From Turnera subulata (lineage: Eukaryota; Streptophyta; Magnoliopsida; Malpighiales; Passifloraceae): DNA of 64,000 nucleotides. Numbering within the stretch: position 1 is the first letter of the stretch; every line of letters begins with the position of its first letter. A program made the position numbers and the translations under genes. The DNA lies in contig JAKUCV010005454.1 of NCBI GenBank assembly GCA_028386065.3, positions 217,303 to 281,302 on the forward strand, in the 5' to 3' direction. Below, piece by piece: positions 23,944 through 33,744 of the stretch. The notes under the pieces are model-generated. The model had not been told where the DNA came from, made no database searches, and worked only from the letters and a program-made list of their open reading frames with translations.

Positions 23944-25167
23944 ATGGCACATATGATAATGAATATGGTGGTTGCTTGTATGCTATTTGTTGTTTCCTCT
24001 ACCCAGCCTCTTGCATGGAATAATTCTATGGTCTATCCAGTGAAAACTGAGAAGTTTGAACTTTTTCATATCAGTCAAATAGAGCATAACTACAATATGT
24101 CTCTACATGCTCGCTTTGAGAGGGATGAAAAGAGAATTAAAACCTTAGCTCAAGTTCTTATTGGTGAGCCAAATATTCCATTAGTGAATATTACTGTTGA
24201 GCAAGGTGAAATGCTAGGTACTCTTGAGCATATTGTTAGGCTTGGTGTAGGCACTCCTCCAGTTTATCAATTCTTGGCAATTGACACCGGTAGCAATTTG
24301 CTTTGGGTTCAATGTCAACCTTGCTCTCATTGCTACCACCAAGTTAACCCTATTTATGATCCAAAAAAATCTAGCACATATGATGAGGTTTCATGTGAGA
24401 GTACAAAATGTCAACTTTTAGGAAAGCAACATAGTTGCAAGGATCAACAATGTAGGTATAATGTGGGTTATGGTGATGGTTCATCATCCAAAGGAGTATT
24501 AGCTTTGGAGAACTTTACTTTGGGGAATGCTATAATCTCAAATATAGCGTTTGGGTGTGGGAATAAAAATAAAGGACACTTTCTCAATTTTGGAGGAATA
24601 TTGGGATTAGGAAGAGGTGATCTTTCTTTTATATGTCAATTGTGTGGATCAACAGGTGTAATATTCAGCTATTGTCTAGTGGATGTAGGGAGCATCACAT
24701 CCAGATGGCTATATATTGGAGAAGGAGCAATACCCGACCGTGCTGCTTGGGCTCCGTTGATGTACAACCCAAGAACTAACCCTTCATTTTACTATGTTGG
24801 TTTGTCAGGTATAATGATAGGAGATATGAAGGTACCTATTCCAGACCAAGTATTCCAATTGAGCTCTGCTGGGAAAGGAGGGGTTGTCATTGATACTGGG
24901 ACAGTGATATCTAGGTTTCCTAAGGCAACTTATGATGCCTTTCGAGATACTTTCATAGCAGAAACCAAGCATCTTCTAAGAGAAAAAGGAATTTATCTAC
25001 TAGACACATGCTACAATCTTACTACTGTGCCCTCAACAATCTTCCCAAATGTGTTGCTGCACTTCACAGGTGGACCAATTCTTACTCTCACGCCCTACAA
25101 CATTTTAATCAGGGTGGAAGGTTCGGATATCTTTTTCCTTGCATTTGCACCCACTTTGTTAAAATAA
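23944..25167 (+). CDS. Nepenthesin-type aspartic protease (A1), truncated by retrotransposon insertion
   Basis: The 407-codon frame has a hydrophobic N-terminus (residues 5-22, likely signal peptide) and a pro-region to about residue 90. The first catalytic motif is DTGS at 114-117. A cysteine-rich plant-type insert follows (CQPCSHC at 124-130, then C151, C156, C165, C170) with the flap YGDGSS at 176-181. The second catalytic motif is DTGT at 317-320. This is the TAXi-N/TAXi-C arrangement of secreted plant nepenthesin/CDR1-like proteases. The last few codons and the stop come from the copia LTR that begins at 25157. The lost C-terminus, including the ILGN motif, continues in the same frame at 29368. 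Without the insert the gene would encode about 485 residues. The first start codon is used because it opens the signal peptide. Confidence 0.85.
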   Translation: MAHMIMNMVVACMLFVVSSTQPLAWNNSMVYPVKTEKFELFHISQIEHNYNMSLHARFERDEKRIKTLAQVLIGEPNIPLVNITVEQGEMLGTLEHIVRLGVGTPPVYQFLAIDTGSNLLWVQCQPCSHCYHQVNPIYDPKKSSTYDEVSCESTKCQLLGKQHSCKDQQCRYNVGYGDGSSSKGVLALENFTLGNAIISNIAFGCGNKNKGHFLNFGGILGLGRGDLSFICQLCGSTGVIFSYCLVDVGSITSRWLYIGEGAIPDRAAWAPLMYNPRTNPSFYYVGLSGIMIGDMKVPIPDQVFQLSSAGKGGVVIDTGTVISRFPKATYDAFRDTFIAETKHLLREKGIYLLDTCYNLTTVPSTIFPNVLLHFTGGPILTLTPYNILIRVEGSDIFFLAFAPTLLK

Positions 25168-25446
25168 GAAGAACAAAGAAGAATGAAGTTTAGGAATTTT
25201 CTAATGATCTTATTAGCCCACAAGGCAATCCTTTTATACACAGTTTCCTATAACTATAAATGGAAGAAAACAATCTACACTAATTACAATTGATTCTGAT
25301 TTGCATTGATAATGTCAAATCGCACTAATCTCTCCTAATCACACTAACATATGCTAATCATACTAATTATTCCCAATCATACTAATTACTCATCAAATCA
25401 CACTAATTACTCTAATTCCTAATCACACTAATTACTCGTGCTGACA
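25157..25446 (-). repeat. 3' LTR of copia element
   Basis: 290 bases, same length as 29073-29362. It contains repeated CACTAATTACT-like phrases (about 25320-25440). Confidence 0.95.
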
Positions 25447-25453
25447 CTCCCCC

Positions 25454-28400
25454 TCAAGTTGGACCATAGATATCAATCATGCCCAACTTGTGAACTATTT
25501 TGTGGAATGTTTTGCCTGTGACTGCCTTTGTGAGAACATCAGCTAACTGATCTTCCGATTTGATGAATGGGAAGCTTATAATCTTCTGATCGAGCTTCTC
25601 CCTAATGAAATGACGATCAACCTCTACATGTTTGGTACGATCATGTTGAACTGGATTATGGGCGATCTCGATAGCCGCTTTGTTGTCGCAATGTAACTTC
25701 ATAGATGTGGAATGATTCACACCCAACTCCTCCAAGATACCTTTAATCCATAATAATTCACAAACTTCATGGGCCATTCCTCGATATTCCGCCTCAGCAC
25801 TTGATCTGGCAATAACTTTCTGTTTCTTGCTCTTCCATGTGACAAGATTCCCCTCCACAAAAGTAAAATAGCCGGAAGTAGAACGTCTCGTAGTCTGATC
25901 ACCGGCCCAGTCTGAGTCTGTGTATCCTTCGACTTCCCGATTGCCATTTTTGGAGAACAGGACGCCTTTTCCAGGAGACTTCTTAAGGTACCGAAGAATT
26001 CGGTATACAGCATCCAAATGTTCTACATTGGGTGAGTTCATGAATTGGCTGACAACACTCACAGCATAAGCAATATCTGGCCTTGTATGTGCCAAATAAA
26101 TTAGTCGTCCAACTAGGCATTGATATTGACTCTTGTCCGTTGGAACTTGATCCGGAAATATGCCCAGTTTATGATTCGCCTCCATCGGTGTTTCAGTAGG
26201 CTTATAGGAGAGCATACCTGTTTCGTTGAGAAGATCTAACACATACTTCCGTTGGGAAAGGAAAATGCCACATTCAGACCTAGCTACTTCAATCCCCAAA
26301 AACTACTTCAGTTGTCCCAAATCCTTCAACTCAAACTTGGTAGACAAGTATTTCGACAAAGCCTTCATCTCATCTGGGTCATCTCCTATCAGGACCATAT
26401 CATCAACATATACTATCAATGTTGTCAATCTGCCCTCCTTTCATTTTATGAATAGAGTGTGGTCCAAGTTACTCTGACTGTATCCAAACTTCTCATAGTG
26501 GTGGGCAATCTTCCAAACCACGCTCTTGGTGATTGTTTTAGTCCGTATAGAGATTTCTTCAACTTGCAAACCTGATTCCTTGAACCTGGCCGGATTCCCG
26601 GAGGCACCTCCATGTATACTTCTTCTTCCAAATCCCCATTAAGAAAGACATTTCTTGACATCAAACTGCTGTAAAGGCCAATCTCGGTTTGCTGCCAGTG
26701 ATAGAAGAAGCCGAATAGTATTAAGTTTTGCAACCGGGGCAAAAGTCTATTGGTAGTCCACTCTAAATTTTTGTGTGTACCCCTTTGCAACCAGTCGACT
26801 CTCAATACTTCCATCAGCTTTTAACTTGATAGTGTACACCCATTTGCACCCAATAGTCCGGACTCCTTCAGGTAGTTGAACTAGATCCCATGTACCATTC
26901 TTTTTTAGGGCACCTAATTCTTCTTCCATCGCCTTCTTCCACCTTGGATCTGCCACGGCTTCCTGCACACTACTAGGAATAGATACAGCAGATAATTGAT
27001 CAACAGCAAGTACATAAGGGTTTGCTAACCTATGATGGAATACATGATTGCTAATTGGGTACTTGGTTTTTGCTTTGGGGGTCTAGTTCATAGAATCTTT
27101 TTGGAATACCCTTATTACTTCTAGACAGATATCTAGATATAGAATCAGAAGTTACCTCCTATGAGACATCCTCAGATGGATTAATGGTCAATGGTATGGA
27201 CGGGGTAAAATCTGTACTTTCAAGACTTTCTCCCTCAGAAGCTGGTTCTGGACCATTCGGCTCGGATGGTGCCGAAACTGGTGGTACTGCTGCTGGAGCA
27301 TTCGACTCGGATGGTGCCGAAAGTGGTGGTATTGCTGGAGCATTCGGCTCAGATGGTGCTGAAACTGGTGGTATCATAACCCATATATCTTCTTCTGATA
27401 TTGGACCATTCGGGACGGATAGTGAATTTGACAAACATGAGTCATTCTCTTCTCCAAAACTCTCCCCCTGAAGAGAATTTTCTCTAGTCCTTTGTTGATA
27501 AAAGGGTTCAGATTCATGGAAGGTGATATCAAGGGTAACATACAACTTCCTAGTAGTAGGATCATAGCATCGATACCCCTTTTGGGTTTTAGAATATCCT
27601 ATAAAGACACATTTTGTGGCACAAGGATCAAGTTTGGTTCGGAGTGGTTTAGGGATGTGGACAAATGCAGTACATCCAAAGATACGAGGTTCAATATTAA
27701 GAACATGAGGAATGGTGACTAAAGATTGGAGTTTCTGGAGTGGGGTTTTGAAATCTATGACACTAGAAGGAGTCCTATTAATGAGGTACGCAGCGGAAAG
27801 AAATGCTTCTCCCCAGTAAAACCGGGGCATATTCATACCAAAAAGCTGGGCACGAACTACCTCAAGTAACTGACGGTTTCTCCTCTCGGCTAGGCCATTC
27901 TGTTGGGGTGTGTAAGTACAGGAGGTTTGATGCTTAATGCCATGTTCTTTCAAGAAATCCTCAAAGACTGACTCAAGAAATTATGTACCATTGTCAGATT
28001 GTAAAATATGAATTTGTTTTTGACACTGTGTTTGAACTATATTAAAGAAATCTTTGAAGGCTAGAAACAAATCACTCTTCTTCTGGAGTAAGGACACCCA
28101 AATCATACGAGTGCATTCATCAACAAAAGTGACAAAGTAACGAGCTTTTGAAAGAGAGAGATTTTTGGCAGGGCCCCAAATATCAGTGTAAATGACTACA
28201 AAAGGTTCATCACTTTAATTGAAACTAGGCAAATATGAAGTTCTATGACTCTTGGCTAGTTCACAGGTATTACAATGAAAGTCAGACTCATTCAAATTTG
28301 TGAACAGTTGGGGATGCAATTTTTTAAGATACCCAAAAGACAAATGACCTAAACGACGATGCCAAAGCCAAATTTTCTCCTTCCTTTATACTGAGCTACT

Positions 28401-29057
28401 CACCGAGTTTGCTTGACATATTCTCATCTCGTTGGGAAGATCCAGATAGTACAGTTTACCCCACCTAGTACCACGACGAAGAATCTTCCCGGATGGAATG
28501 TCCTGAAACTCACAATAAGAAGGCCGAAAAATTATGGTACAAGACAAGGGAGAGGTAATTTGGCTAACTCACAACAAATTATAGGCAAGAGAGGGAACTA
28601 ATAACACGGGATCTAAAGTGAGATCGTTAGAGAAAGTGATAGTGCCTTCACCCAAAACCTGAGAAGTGTCTCCATTGGCAGTGGATATGCATTTGTGCTT
28701 GGAAGGATGAAGTGTGTTTAAAAGACTGGAGTTATTGGTCATGTGGTCTGTAGCACTGGTGTCAATTATCCATGTAATATTCAAAGTAGTAGCAGAATGA
28801 ACAGAAGCATGATTTTTGTTACTTGTTTGAACAACATGTGCAGTGAGCTCACTAGTTTTTTCTGGTGCTAGACCAAAAACCGTTGTTCTCCGAGATTGAT
28901 TTGGCATGAATGGTGCTGAACCGGGCTGGTTGCCTCGGGATAAAAGACCAGTGTTGTCAGAGTTTGGGCCACTCATTGTCTTTTGGTTTGGTATTGGTAA
29001 GAACCAAATGTTTTTTACCAGAATTTTAACAAAGAGAAAATGAGCTAGGTTGAACAA
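25454..29057 (-). pseudogene. gag-less copia polyprotein with several disruptions
   Basis: Reading 29057 to 25454: a short leader passes straight into a protease-like motif (WIIDTSATDHMT, with the catalytic glycine altered), then pre-integrase and integrase with the YTPQQNGLAERRNR segment near 27910. A Ser/Pro-rich linker holds three SAPSEPNAPA-like repeats (27250-27420). RT follows, starting at TWDLVQLPEG near 26890, then RNase H with KQKVIARSSAEAEYRG near 25800 and a SAEAEY-HCDNKAA pair. Breaks include frame changes near 27159, 26968 and 26814 and an in-frame TAG at 26300. Gag is absent, so the copy depended on others to move. Confidence 0.9.
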
Positions 29058-29060
29058 CCT

Positions 29061-29072
29061 GCTCCGCTACCA
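29061..29072 (-). promoter_or_regulatory. Primer-binding site of copia element
   Basis: TGGTAGCGGAGC followed by AGGTTG on the minus strand, directly next to the LTR. It is identical over 12 bases to the gypsy and TRIM sites in this window. Confidence 0.75.
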
Positions 29073-29362
29073 TGTTAAAACAAGAAGAACAAAGAAGAAT
29101 GAAGTTTAGGAATTTTTTAATGATCTTATTAGCCCACAAGGCAATCCTTTTATACACAGTTTCCTATAACTATAAATGGAAGGAAATAATCTACACTAAT
29201 TACAATTGATTCTGATCTGCATTGATAATGCCAAATCGCACTAATCTCTCCCAATCACACTAACATATGCTAATCACACTAATTATTTCCAATCACACTA
29301 ATTACTCATTTAATCACACTAATTACTCTAATTCCTAATCACACTAATTACTCGTGCTGACA
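29073..29362 (-). repeat. 5' LTR of copia element
   Basis: 290 bases, TGTTAAAACAAG... to ...CTCGTGCTGACA. The following CACTT completes the target duplication in the protease gene. Confidence 0.95.
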
Positions 29363-29367
29363 CACTT

Positions 29368-29612
29368 CCAATGATTTTTCTATCCTTGGTAATATTGTGC
29401 AACAAGAAATCCAAATTACAATTGATCCAAGGAGTGGACGTATAGGATTTGGCCCTGAAACTTGTGCCTCCGGAGGACAACATGGCTGGACAAAGTTTAG
29501 GAATGGGAGCAGGAGACAAAACTCTGGTAACAGTGTTCTACTTTGCACAATTTTAATATTACTGTATTACTTGAATACTTGCTTGTCTGAGATCAGAGCA
29601 TTAGAATTCTAG
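29368..29612 (+). pseudogene. Severed C-terminal part of the aspartic protease
   Basis: After the duplicated CACTT the protease frame resumes without a shift: FSILGNIVQQEIQITID, RIGFGPETC, then a short tail ending at TAG 29610-29612. The ILGN..Q motif and final GFxPxxC are typical ends of nepenthesin-like proteases. A hydrophobic tail (VLLCTILILLYYL) follows, which could act as a membrane or GPI-type signal. It has no promoter or start of its own. Confidence 0.85.
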
Positions 29613-29736
29613 TAGTACTAGTAGTAGTAGAAGAAGTGGATGCAGAACCACAAGTAGTTATGGTAAGATCAGAGCATTAGATACTAGTAGTAGTAGTAGA
29701 AGTGGATGCAGAACCACAAGTAGTATAGTTATGGTA
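29591..29736 (+). repeat. Tandem duplication (~72 bp) over the protease stop codon
   Basis: GATCAGAGCATTAGA at 29591 recurs at 29667, each followed by (TAG)n and GTGGATGCAGAACCACAAG. The first copy contains the stop codon; the second lies in the 3' UTR. Confidence 0.85.
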
Positions 29737-30102
29737 TCCTAAGTTGTTGTACTTCTCGTTTTCCTGTAATGAAAAACTGATCTGGCTTTGCTCTTTATTT
29801 AAAAATGGACAAATGTATACTGGGTTGTAATATTTCCGAGATCGAATGCCAACATATGTAGCACGAAAGAATCACACATTAAAAGTACCAGTTTAAGTCT
29901 TTGCTCTTTATCTCTATCCTTACAAGATTATTATAAGCTTCCATTAGTTGCCTTGGCCAACTACAACCAAGGACAATTTCTTGGAAATTAAGACATAATT
30001 ACCTTGATGCAATTATTCCAATTTTTAAAACAAAAGAAGACGAAGATGGAATTTGATCAAGGTAAAATTTTATTCCTCCAATCTGTTAGTTTCTAAAATT
30101 CA
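29737..30102. other. Intergenic, nothing recognised
   Basis: AT-rich spacer between the protease 3' end and the cysteine-rich-peptide pseudogene. No feature seen. Confidence 0.5.
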
Positions 30103-30138
30103 TCAACAACCCGAACAAATACATCTGCCTCCCATGCA

Positions 30139-30400
30139 AAGGGCGAATATAGGGGGAGCAAGGGGGGGCCAGGCCCGCCCTAGAATCCATTTTGTACAAT
30201 TTATGATTTACATAAATTCATATGTAGCTTGGTGGTTGGCTTGCTGTGGTATCATCACACGGTTGTGGGATCGAATCCTGGCATTGGAAGCTTTTCCTCA
30301 TTTTTTTCATCTTTACTCTTACAATACAATTCAGTCTCTATTAACTAAAATAGTATTATATTTTGGCTCCCCCAAAAATTTTTTCCTAGATCCGCCCCTG
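30139..30400 (+). mobile_element. Short SINE/MITE-like insertion with Pol III-type boxes
   Basis: It is flanked by ATGCA at 30134-30138 and 30401-30405. The ends are roughly inverted: AAGGGCGAATATAGGGGGAGC at the left, and CAGGGGCGGATCTAGG when the right end is reverse complemented. Inside, TAGCTTGGTGG (about 30223) fits a tRNA A box and GGATCGAATCC (about 30268) fits a B box, about 45 bases apart. A tRNA-derived SINE is one reading; a small TIR element carrying tRNA-like sequence is the other. Confidence 0.6.
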
Positions 30401-30434
30401 ATGCAGGCATTATTGTTGCATTTAGGAGGACATC

Positions 30435-30547
30435 TGTGACGGAATCCCACATCGGAAAGGAAGGGGAAGGTCTTGGGCCATATATACAGGGGTGCTGCAC
30501 ACCCCACTAGGTTGACCTTTTGGGGAGAGGGTAATGACCCCGTGACA
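30435..30547 (+). repeat. 5' LTR of TRIM
   Basis: 113 bases, identical by eye to 30665-30777. ATATATAC at about 30480 could be its TATA element. Confidence 0.95.
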
Positions 30548-30549
30548 AG

Positions 30550-30561
30550 TGGTAGCGGAGC
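30550..30561 (+). promoter_or_regulatory. Primer-binding site of TRIM
   Basis: TGGTAGCGGAGC, two bases after the 5' LTR, followed by CGACCCGACCC. It is the same 12-mer as in the gypsy and copia elements here. Confidence 0.75.
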
Positions 30562-30664
30562 CGACCCGACCCAACTCCGATGTCACGCCAAGCGCTCCGT
30601 GGGGACGGAGTAGGCAGGGTGCCCGGTCGACGACGAGGGCGTCGTCGGATTCGGTGGGGGAGAA

Positions 30665-30777
30665 TGTGACGGAATCCCACATCGGAAAGGAAGGGGAAGG
30701 TCTTGGGCCATATATACAGGGGTGCTGCACACCCCACTAGGTTGACCTTTTGGGGAGAGGGTAATGACCCCGTGACA
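30665..30777 (+). repeat. 3' LTR of TRIM
   Basis: 113 bases, matching the 5' LTR at every base compared; followed by ACATC. Confidence 0.95.
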
Positions 30778-31140
30778 ACATCGGCCCCAATAACAGTCTC
30801 CGGCGATCCGATATTGTATTCCATTTGGATTAGAATCCATAACACCTTGGGTGGCTACTTCACCAGCGATTTCCCTTGCATTTACCTCAATTATTGGTGT
30901 ACCTGCAGCAAAACTTGACATGTTAATTATTTTGTGATAAAAAATATATTAATTAATCCCATCAATATTAAACACACACATATATATCCTTTCACTTACA
31001 GCATGTAGCAATCAAGAACATTATCAGGAAGGAAGCTAGAGTAGTTCTCCCGATTACGATCTGTTGGTTGGACGCTAATTGAAAATTTGTGATGGCAATT
31101 AGATAGGCAAATGAATTCTATGTCATTAGGCTTTACTCTG

Positions 31141-31148
31141 TATTTATA
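31141..31148 (-). promoter_or_regulatory. Putative TATA box of the cysteine-rich-peptide gene
   Basis: TATAAATA on the minus strand, about 120 bases upstream of the ATG at 31021, with no other gene nearby. Confidence 0.5.
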
Positions 31149-33744
31149 GGAGTGCGAGTAAATGACTATTAATATGGAATCTAAGAGCATCCAATCAAAT
31201 TATGCTTTGGGTGAGAATTGCAATAAACCATTTGACTTTTTAATGATTTTCCGTTAAATTTGTGGCAAAAAAGGATGAGAAGATCTTGAATTAGACAATC
31301 CTTGCATTCAATTCCTAATATTTTCTTGGCACTCTATGTATGGGTGAAAATTATTTTCTTTGATTGCTTTCTATAAACATGATTATTCCCGTGATTAGCT
31401 TTTCTATTGACTTTTTCTAAAACAATTCCCGTTAAATTTTTTTGTTAAAAAAAGATGTGAAGATTTTGAATTTGACAATCCTAACATTCAATTCCGGATA
31501 TTTTCTTGCATTCCAAAGGTGAATTTGTATTTTGATTTCCACCTTGGTATTGGGCCGGGCTCTTGAAGCGTATGGAGCCGAGTAATTTTAAAATTAGGAC
31601 TGATTAATGGAACCGATTATTTCAAACATTTGTATTTTCTATTCACGGTGAGCATGTTATCACTCAAGCCAATAAGCGAATAACATGATCATTATTTAAG
31701 TGATTAGATTTCCTCAATAATTGGTCCAGGGCCAATTTAGGTCCGAATTGATTGGGCAGATATGGGCCCAAATTGGCCCAGTTAGGGCTCAAACGGGTTT
31801 TGGCCGAGTTGGGCTTAACTTGGTCCATGTGATCCGTGAAATTGAGTCTTTGAAAAAGATTAAACTAGTTGTAAAATTAGAATATTTAGAACCATGGATA
31901 TTCATTATCCAACCATATAAACCCGCTATGGTGATTAAGCAAATGTGTTGAAGTGATTACTGGATTCCTTAACCAGGTCCAGACTAGTTTGCACGTAAAA
32001 GAGATTCTTGCCAGGTGAAGAAAAGTGAAGTGAAAAAACTATCCACCGTGCATAAAATTACACGTGCACCATCTCAGTCTGAAGCGAAGCTTGCCCTCTG
32101 GCGCAAGCCATTGCAGTGAACCCAAAGACCTTAGAAGAGTCTTTCTATCTCCATTCTGTCCTCCCAAGCATGGAGAAAGGTAGATGCAGATAAGCTCATC
32201 CAGAAAAATTGCACATTATACGTGATTTCGTTGCGGTATGCATTCCCTTTATCTTTGGTACAGTTAAGAAGCCAGCTGAACATCCTATGATTGCTCCTCG
32301 CTCCAAGAAAAACTGGATATGGAATAGGCTGAAATTTGACTAGCTAGCATCAAATTCACATTTGCATAGCATATTAACCTAAAACTAACAGAACATGCTA
32401 TCTAGATATTGATAGACTATCTTTGCTTAAGTTCTGCAAAAGCCAGTAACAATCAAAACAATTCTTTTCCTTCTTTTGCCTAAACAAAATGAGCAACCAA
32501 AACCTATATGAAAGACCTCAGATAACACCAGGAAGTAGCGGCCATCTGCTTATAAACTTATGAGTTCTGAATACGAGAACATATAAATGTGCTGCAAGAG
32601 AATAAGAGTTACAGATATTGAACCTTCTCTTTTTTCAATGAAATCTGTGAAGATACAGATACTAATCCTTATCAACAGGCGTGAGTGGAAAGGCATACTG
32701 TCCTAGTTAACTACTTGCATTCTTATCATTAGTAGTTCAATTTGCTATTTCCTGGATATTAAATTGCCAAGGTATATTTACAGACAACCAACTCAGGGGC
32801 AGATTTACAAACAAATTTCCAGTCAGGCAAAAATATACAAGTGTTACTAGCAACAAGGATATACAGAATAAAGCATCTGGAAATCAGAACAGGGTTAGTT
32901 AATAGCCAAAGTACATTGGAAAGTAGAAAGCCTAACCAAAAATAAGTGGATTCAACGCCAGCGTAACTCAGCTCAAATAACACCACCATGTACTAACCAG
33001 GTGAAGCACAGATGCCTTACCCGTACCCAGACACCTCAGTACAGTTTCAGCATGCTGTAAACTGATGAGTATGCCTTCCACGTGCAGCACAGCAGGACCA
33101 CCCCAAAACAAAAACACCCCGCTTGCAATAGCAGCTTTATGATGTAATTTGTGTAACAGAAGCTTTGTGATATCTCCAAATCAGTCCAGGATAATCTCAT
33201 TGTGAAGCCCATAAAAATGGGATTCATCCACTTCACCAAACAGAGCAGCTTTGTTTCTGTTTTTGTGCAATCGCAGCTTTGTGATATTTACACATTAATC
33301 CAGGATAATCTCAATTTGAAGCCCTTAAAACGGCATTCAATTTTGGCTCTTAACTTATCCTGATTACATTATCAAAGAGCAGAAGAAATCGACCCAGGAT
33401 GTTAGACTTAATGTATCTGTAACAAGCACAGTAGATGAACTTCACAGCTGCAATGACAACCGAGAAAACATGTACGTCATCAGTTCATCCATATGATGCT
33501 TGCAACAGTTAACGATTTCTCTTCGAGAGGATCATTAAATAAAAGGACCCCTGTCACAATGTCAGCCATCATGGAGAATAATGCATATTCACTGGACATC
33601 TGGCTTGATCGTTTGAAAATTATGTGCAAAATTTTTCCACTTTGCTAACACACTAGCAAAAAGACACCATATCACCATGCTACTGCACCAAGCAGAATAA
33701 AAAGGGAAAGCAACATTGCTTGTTCATCCTTTAAGACAATCTTG
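31149..33744. other. Intergenic region, includes 3' flank of the PPR gene
   Basis: No convincing coding frame. 31550-31830 is rich in GGCCCA/TTGGGC words. Toward the right this is the 3' UTR/flank of the PPR gene and holds a diverged duplication. Confidence 0.5.
33160..33340. repeat. Diverged direct repeat downstream of the PPR gene
   Basis: About 70 bases at 33160-33228 and 33274-33340 share GCTTTGTGATAT, then TCCAGGATAATCTCA, then TGAAGCCC, with the same spacing. Confidence 0.75.

Larger units (their letters stand above)
25157..29362 (-). mobile_element. Ty1/copia retrotransposon inserted in the protease coding sequence
   Basis: Two 290-base LTRs (25157-25446 and 29073-29362) start TGTTAAAA and end TGACA, and are flanked by a perfect CACTT target duplication (25152-25156, 29363-29367). 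On the minus strand the primer-binding site TGGTAGCGGAGC lies next to the 29073 LTR and a purine tract (TTGAGGGGGAG) lies next to the 25446 end. By eye the LTRs differ at roughly a dozen positions, nearly all transitions. The internal region is only 3.6 kb because gag is missing. Confidence 0.95.
30435..30777 (+). mobile_element. Complete TRIM (terminal-repeat retrotransposon in miniature)
   Basis: Two 113-base LTRs (30435-30547, 30665-30777) begin TGTGACGG and end GTGACA. They appear identical by eye and are bounded by a perfect ACATC duplication (30430-30434, 30778-30782). The 117-base interior has a primer-binding site (30550-30561) and a GGTGGGGGAGAA purine tract (30653-30664), and no coding capacity. 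The CCCACATCGG motif in the LTR is common in plant TRIMs. It is 343 bases in total and non-autonomous. Confidence 0.95.
30103..31021 (-). pseudogene. Small cysteine-rich secreted-peptide-like gene broken by two insertions
   Basis: Reading leftward: an ATG at 31021, a short exon ending at 31000 before GTAAGT, an acceptor AG at 30904-30903, then a coding segment from 30902 that reaches the TRIM edge at 30778. If the TRIM and its ACATC duplication, and the 262-bp insert at 30139-30400 with its ATGCA duplication, are discounted, the frame continues without a shift to a TGA at 30103-30105. The last ~25 codons then carry seven cysteines with short spacing, as in small secreted plant peptides. The frame upstream of the ATG is also hydrophobic, so the signal peptide start is uncertain. 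Family not identified. Confidence 0.55.

Noticed and set aside
27184..27471. Plus-strand 95-codon Gly/Ser/Asp-rich repeat protein
   Set aside because: It is the complement of the Ser/Pro-rich linker of the copia polyprotein on the minus strand.
29591..29736. (TAG)n tracts considered as a microsatellite or CRISPR-like repeat
   Set aside because: Only two tandem copies, explained by a simple duplication; eukaryotic context.
30223..30278. A/B-box sequence considered as a genuine tRNA gene
   Set aside because: No cloverleaf with an acceptor stem could be folded around the boxes; it sits in a short transposable element.
30422..30921. Minus-strand frames of 102-112 codons across the TRIM
   Set aside because: They read through TRIM LTRs in several frames; only the part right of 30783 belongs to the peptide gene.
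31550..31830. GGCCCA-rich block considered as a hairpin array like 17928-18147
   Set aside because: Arms are irregularly spaced and do not form a repeated unit.
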